A stretch of DNA of 8,245 nt. Origin: Oscillospiraceae bacterium (GTDB taxonomy: Bacteria; Bacillota; Clostridia; Saccharofermentanales; Saccharofermentanaceae). The DNA is taken from NCBI GenBank assembly GCA_902767145.1, contig CACXGG010000025.1, positions 1 to 8,245 on the forward strand. Reading direction: 5' to 3'. Positions 6,123-8,245 of this stretch are shown in pieces. Below the pieces are notes generated by a model. The model searched no databases, was not told the DNA's origin, and saw nothing but the letters and a program-made list of their open reading frames with translations. The translations under genes and the position numbers were made by a program. Position 1 is the first letter of the stretch. Every line of letters starts with the position of its first letter.

Positions 6123-7648
6123 TTCCTGTTCTCCTCACCTTTTCGCATCTTCACGGGTGAGACTCCGTAGTATTTCTTAAAGCAGAAACTGAAATAATGC
6201 TGATCACTGTAACCGCATTTTTCTGATACCTCTCCGATCTTCATGCCGCCGGCCATAATAAGGGTCCTGGCTGTTTCCATCCTCTTCTTTATGAGCAGAT
6301 TGATAAATGTATCACCTGCATATTTCTTCATATTGGCACTGAGGTAATTGGGACTTACGTGGAGTTCCTCACTGACAGAATTAAGTGACAGTGATTCGTC
6401 CATATATCTCGTCTTGATTATCTGCAGTGTCCTTTCGACAAGAACGCTCATTCCGTCCTGTTTCCTCTTTGAGATCCTCTCATTGCCGGCAAGGCAGAAC
6501 TCTATTACCCTTCTCCTGAAGGATTCACTGTCGAGCTTATCCCTCAGGGGATCAGTCAGGCTGCAGCGCCTGAGGAGCATGGAAAGCTCTTCCTTTCCCA
6601 GTGCCGCAAGGATGGCATCTTGCGCATTGACCATCGTCTGCATGATACCGAGAGCTCTTGTCCCGGGGCTGAGTTCCTCTTCAAGGTAAGCCTCGAGTTC
6701 TCTCCTGTTTCCTGTAAAGAGCATACGGTCAAGTTCTGCCGCAGATCTGTTAGTATTCTCCCTTTCCTCCGAGAAAGATGAGGTCTTATCTATGTTATAT
6801 AATCCGGGACCATCTGCAAGTCTTAAGGCATCTACAGCCTCCTTGCAGGCAGTGACAGCACCGCTGAACTCCCCGAACCTTCTGCTGACGCCGATGGTGC
6901 AGTCTGTTCCGAGGATCCTCTTACAGACATAGTAGAGTTCGTCCAGAGCCTTCCCGAGATCCTTGAATCCGTTTTCCGATATGAGGAGCGATAATACCCT
7001 TCCGCCTGAGATGATGCTGCAGCAGGTAAAGTACTGACGGAGCACCTTATCGACAGTCTGATCGGCAGTAGGCGGAAGAGAGCCTGCGCTTAAGGCAAGG
7101 ACAGCAAGGGAAAAAGGAACATAAAATTCCAGTCCTGTATCGTATAGTCTCTTGATTATCTCCGACTCATCAGAGAAGTCAGCATTTCTGTCAAGGAGGA
7201 GCGATGCCACAGTAAGATGTCTGCTCGCAGGACCGTCCGAAGGCATAAGTTCCTTGAAACGGTTTTCCATCTTCTGATGGATCTCCTTCAGGGCCTGGGT
7301 CAGCTCCCCCATGCTGATGGGCTTAAGAAGATATGACATTACCTGGCTTTCGATGGCGCTCCTGGCATATTCAAAATCATCATATCCCGTCAGGAATGCT
7401 ATCTGGATAAGAGGCTGCAGCTCCCGGACCTGGCGGGCGAGTTCAGTTCCCTTTATGAAAGGCATCTGGATATCAGTTAATAGAAGATCGGGCTCAAGCT
7501 GCTCAACGAGCTGTAATGCATCAAGTCCATTGTTGGCACGGCCTACCAGACGGAATCCGATAGATTCCCAGTCGATCATCTCACAGACATCTTCGAGTAA
7601 CTCTTCTTCATCATCAGCTACGACGATAGTAAACACCTGCTCAGACAT
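6119..7648 (-). CDS. YesN-like response regulator with AraC-type DNA-binding domain (509 aa)
   Basis: This is a cytoplasmic transcription regulator, probably phosphorylated by the adjacent kinase. The receiver domain (about 6-125) has the acidic pair D12/D13, phospho-acceptor D59 in LLLTDIQMP, T87 in FLTGYDD and K109 in LLKPIS. The long middle segment (about 140-400) is of the kind found in YesN proteins; the stretch IGVSRRFGEFSGAVTACKEA (252-271) resembles the conserved patch of this linker. The C-terminus (about 402-504) is an AraC/XylS DNA-binding domain with two helix-turn-helix units, around 420-443 (SLNSVSEELHVSPNYLSANM) and 468-498 (GEVSEKCGYSDQHYFSFCFK, then YYGVSP). The ATG at 7648 is chosen because GGAGG (7657-7661) is 8 bases away; the in-frame ATG at 7654 is only 2 bases from it. 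It is first in the operon and likely acts on mglBAC (inference), possibly also on its own divergent promoter region. Confidence 0.93.
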   Translation of the reverse strand: MSEQVFTIVVADDEEELLEDVCEMIDWESIGFRLVGRANNGLDALQLVEQLEPDLLLTDIQMPFIKGTELARQVRELQPLIQIAFLTGYDDFEYARSAIESQVMSYLLKPISMGELTQALKEIHQKMENRFKELMPSDGPASRHLTVASLLLDRNADFSDESEIIKRLYDTGLEFYVPFSLAVLALSAGSLPPTADQTVDKVLRQYFTCCSIISGGRVLSLLISENGFKDLGKALDELYYVCKRILGTDCTIGVSRRFGEFSGAVTACKEAVDALRLADGPGLYNIDKTSSFSEERENTNRSAAELDRMLFTGNRRELEAYLEEELSPGTRALGIMQTMVNAQDAILAALGKEELSMLLRRCSLTDPLRDKLDSESFRRRVIEFCLAGNERISKRKQDGMSVLVERTLQIIKTRYMDESLSLNSVSEELHVSPNYLSANMKKYAGDTFINLLIKKRMETARTLIMAGGMKIGEVSEKCGYSDQHYFSFCFKKYYGVSPVKMRKGEENRN

Positions 7649-7655
7649 GTGCATT

Positions 7656-7663
7656 CCCTCCTT
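7656..7663 (-). promoter_or_regulatory. Ribosome binding site deciding the response-regulator start
   Basis: AAGGAGGG on the minus strand lies 8 bases (from GGAGG) before the ATG at 7648 and only 2 bases before the in-frame ATG at 7654. This makes MSEQVF, not MHMSEQVF, the probable N-terminus. Confidence 0.8.
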
Positions 7664-7673
7664 CTTTTCCTAA

Positions 7674-7702
7674 ATTCTACAAACAGTGATAGTATTTGTA
7701 AA
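7674..7702 (-). promoter_or_regulatory. Sigma-A-type promoter of the regulator-kinase-binding-protein operon
   Basis: On the minus strand, TTTACA (7702-7697; 5 of 6 to consensus), a 17-base spacer and TAGAAT (7679-7674; 5 of 6) form a good vegetative promoter. The start site would be near 7667, giving a leader of about 19 bases that just holds the ribosome binding site at 7656-7663. Confidence 0.65.
7678..7700. repeat. 23-bp palindrome in the divergent promoter region, candidate operator
   Basis: TACAAA (7678-7683) and TTTGTA (7695-7700) are exact 6-base inverted arms around an 11-base centre. One arm overlaps the -10 end of the leftward promoter and the other covers the -35 boxes of both the leftward and the candidate rightward promoter. 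This is where a repressor or autoregulator would act. The arms are short and AT-rich, so the function is inferred. Confidence 0.4.
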
Positions 7703-7724
7703 GAAAGGGAAATCGCCATAAATT
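7696..7724 (+). promoter_or_regulatory. Candidate rightward promoter for the 131-residue gene
   Basis: TTGTAA (7696-7701; 4 of 6), 17 bases, then TAAATT (7719-7724; 4 of 6) would start transcription near 7731, just before the ribosome binding site at 7734-7740. A perfect TATAAT at 7724-7729 lies 5 bases further on. It has no -35 box at 16-18 bases and would start inside the ribosome binding site, so it is the less likely -10. Confidence 0.4.
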
Positions 7725-7746
7725 ATAATAATAGGGAGGGCAGATA

Positions 7747-8142
7747 ATGGACCTTATAACGTTGATCACAGACTCGATCCCGTACCTTTCCGAGTTTGAT
7801 TATGACCACTACCCGGACAATTTTGACACATTCAAAAATGAACTTTCAAAGATCGATCTCACGGGAGAAGATGATCTTCTGGATAAGCTTGAGAAGAGGC
7901 GTGATGGACTTTCCCTGTGGAAGAAAAAGAGTGCCTTTGAAGAACACAAAAAAGTGCTGGCCTTATTTCTCTGTCCTGCCCTCAAAAAGATAGACAGGGA
8001 AGATCTGGCCATGTCGATCAACAATGAATGGAACGAACGTTACCCTAAAAACATCTTCCGTCCCGGCGATTTTGAAACACTCTTAAAGGGGTTTGATTCA
8101 AACCTTCTCGGACTTCCCCTGCGAAAGTCAAAGAAAAGGTAA
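7747..8142 (+). CDS. Unrecognised small charged protein (131 aa)
   Basis: I do not recognise this protein or its family. The 131 residues are highly charged, with an acidic first half (SEFDYDHYPDNFD at 15-27, DLTGEDDLLDKLEKRRD at 37-53) and a basic end (LPLRKSKKR). There is no signal peptide, no clear membrane helix, and no metal-binding or helix-turn-helix motif visible. Predicted text is mostly helical, with one hydrophobic patch containing a Cys (VLALFLCPALKKI, about 69-81). The location is probably cytoplasmic. Translation support is good: GGGAGGG (7734-7740) lies 6 bases before the ATG, and the gene fills the only long plus-strand frame free of a minus-strand gene. It is transcribed divergently from the response regulator, about 98 bases away, and convergent with a probable gene at the right edge. 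A functional link to sugar sensing is not shown. Confidence 0.75.
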   Translation: MDLITLITDSIPYLSEFDYDHYPDNFDTFKNELSKIDLTGEDDLLDKLEKRRDGLSLWKKKSAFEEHKKVLALFLCPALKKIDREDLAMSINNEWNERYPKNIFRPGDFETLLKGFDSNLLGLPLRKSKKR

Positions 8143-8143
8143 T

Positions 8144-8245
8144 TCACTTCTCTTTGTAATCTGACTCATCCTCCACTTCAAGAGATTCAGTAATTACTGT
8201 CTCTTCCTGTCCTGAAGCCTCATCATCAGCATAGAGATCTACTCC
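8144..8245 (-). CDS. Probable C-terminal end of a gene with an acidic tail (33 residues visible)
   Basis: The minus strand is open from the window edge to a TGA at 8146-8144, encoding 33 residues that begin GVDLYADDEASGQEE and end ESDYKEK. The composition is strongly acidic (many Glu and Asp), as in a disordered protein tail. The plus strand has stops in this stretch. The stop lies one base from the stop of the preceding plus-strand gene, a tight convergent arrangement common in compact genomes. The fragment is too short to name a family, and an open frame of 33 codons could occur by chance. Confidence 0.5.
   Translation of the reverse strand, partial: GVDLYADDEASGQEETVITESLEVEDESDYKEK

Noticed and set aside
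7649..7654. Upstream ATG for the response regulator (MHMSEQ)
   Set aside because: It is only 2 bases from GGAGG, against 8 bases for the ATG at 7648.
7724..7729. Perfect TATAAT as the main -10 of the 131-residue gene
   Set aside because: There is no -35 match at 16-18 bases upstream, and transcription would start within the ribosome binding site.
1..8245. Mobile elements, CRISPR arrays, tRNA or rRNA genes
   Set aside because: No transposase or integrase motif, terminal inverted repeats, regular repeat-spacer pattern or cloverleaf-type sequence was seen. The window is almost fully occupied by transport and signalling genes.

Overview
The window reads as a sugar uptake and sugar-sensing locus from a Gram-positive anaerobe. 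The most likely source is a member of Clostridia such as Lachnospiraceae. This is inferred from strong GGAGG ribosome binding sites before nearly every gene, lipoprotein (lipobox) binding proteins in place of soluble periplasmic ones, a YesM/YesN-type two-component pair, and moderate GC content. No rRNA, marker gene or database match was available to fix the genus.

Layout, read along the minus strand from right to left. (i) 7648-6119: a YesN-like response regulator with an AraC-type DNA-binding end. (ii) 6122-4419: a YesM-like membrane histidine kinase with an extracellular Cache-like sensor; its TTG start overlaps the regulator's stop. (iii) 4429-3461: a sugar-binding lipoprotein that overlaps the kinase gene by 11 bases. 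These three genes look like one translationally coupled operon with a good sigma-A-type promoter at 7674-7702. (iv) A 182-base gap (3279-3460) with a weak promoter candidate, several inverted repeats and a possible 16-residue leader ORF. (v) 3278-2157 mglB, 2084-588 mglA and 574 leftward mglC (cut by the window edge). These encode the binding lipoprotein, the double ATPase and the permease of a galactose/methyl-galactoside ABC importer. A C(UUCG)G-capped hairpin lies between mglB and mglA.

On the plus strand, 7747-8142 encodes an unrecognised charged 131-residue protein, divergent from the regulator. Its probable promoter has a -35 box that overlaps the regulator's -35 box, at one arm of a 23-bp palindrome. 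At the right edge, the acidic C-terminal end of a further minus-strand gene seems to converge on it with a one-base gap.

Working model (inference): the lone binding lipoprotein (3461-4429) has no permease of its own and is co-encoded with the kinase. It may serve as the sugar sensor that presents ligand to the kinase, which phosphorylates the AraC-type regulator, which in turn activates mglBAC. This resembles the XylFII-LytS-YesN xylose-sensing arrangement described in clostridia, here placed beside a galactose/glucose-type importer. No stretch longer than 300 bases lacks a gene.
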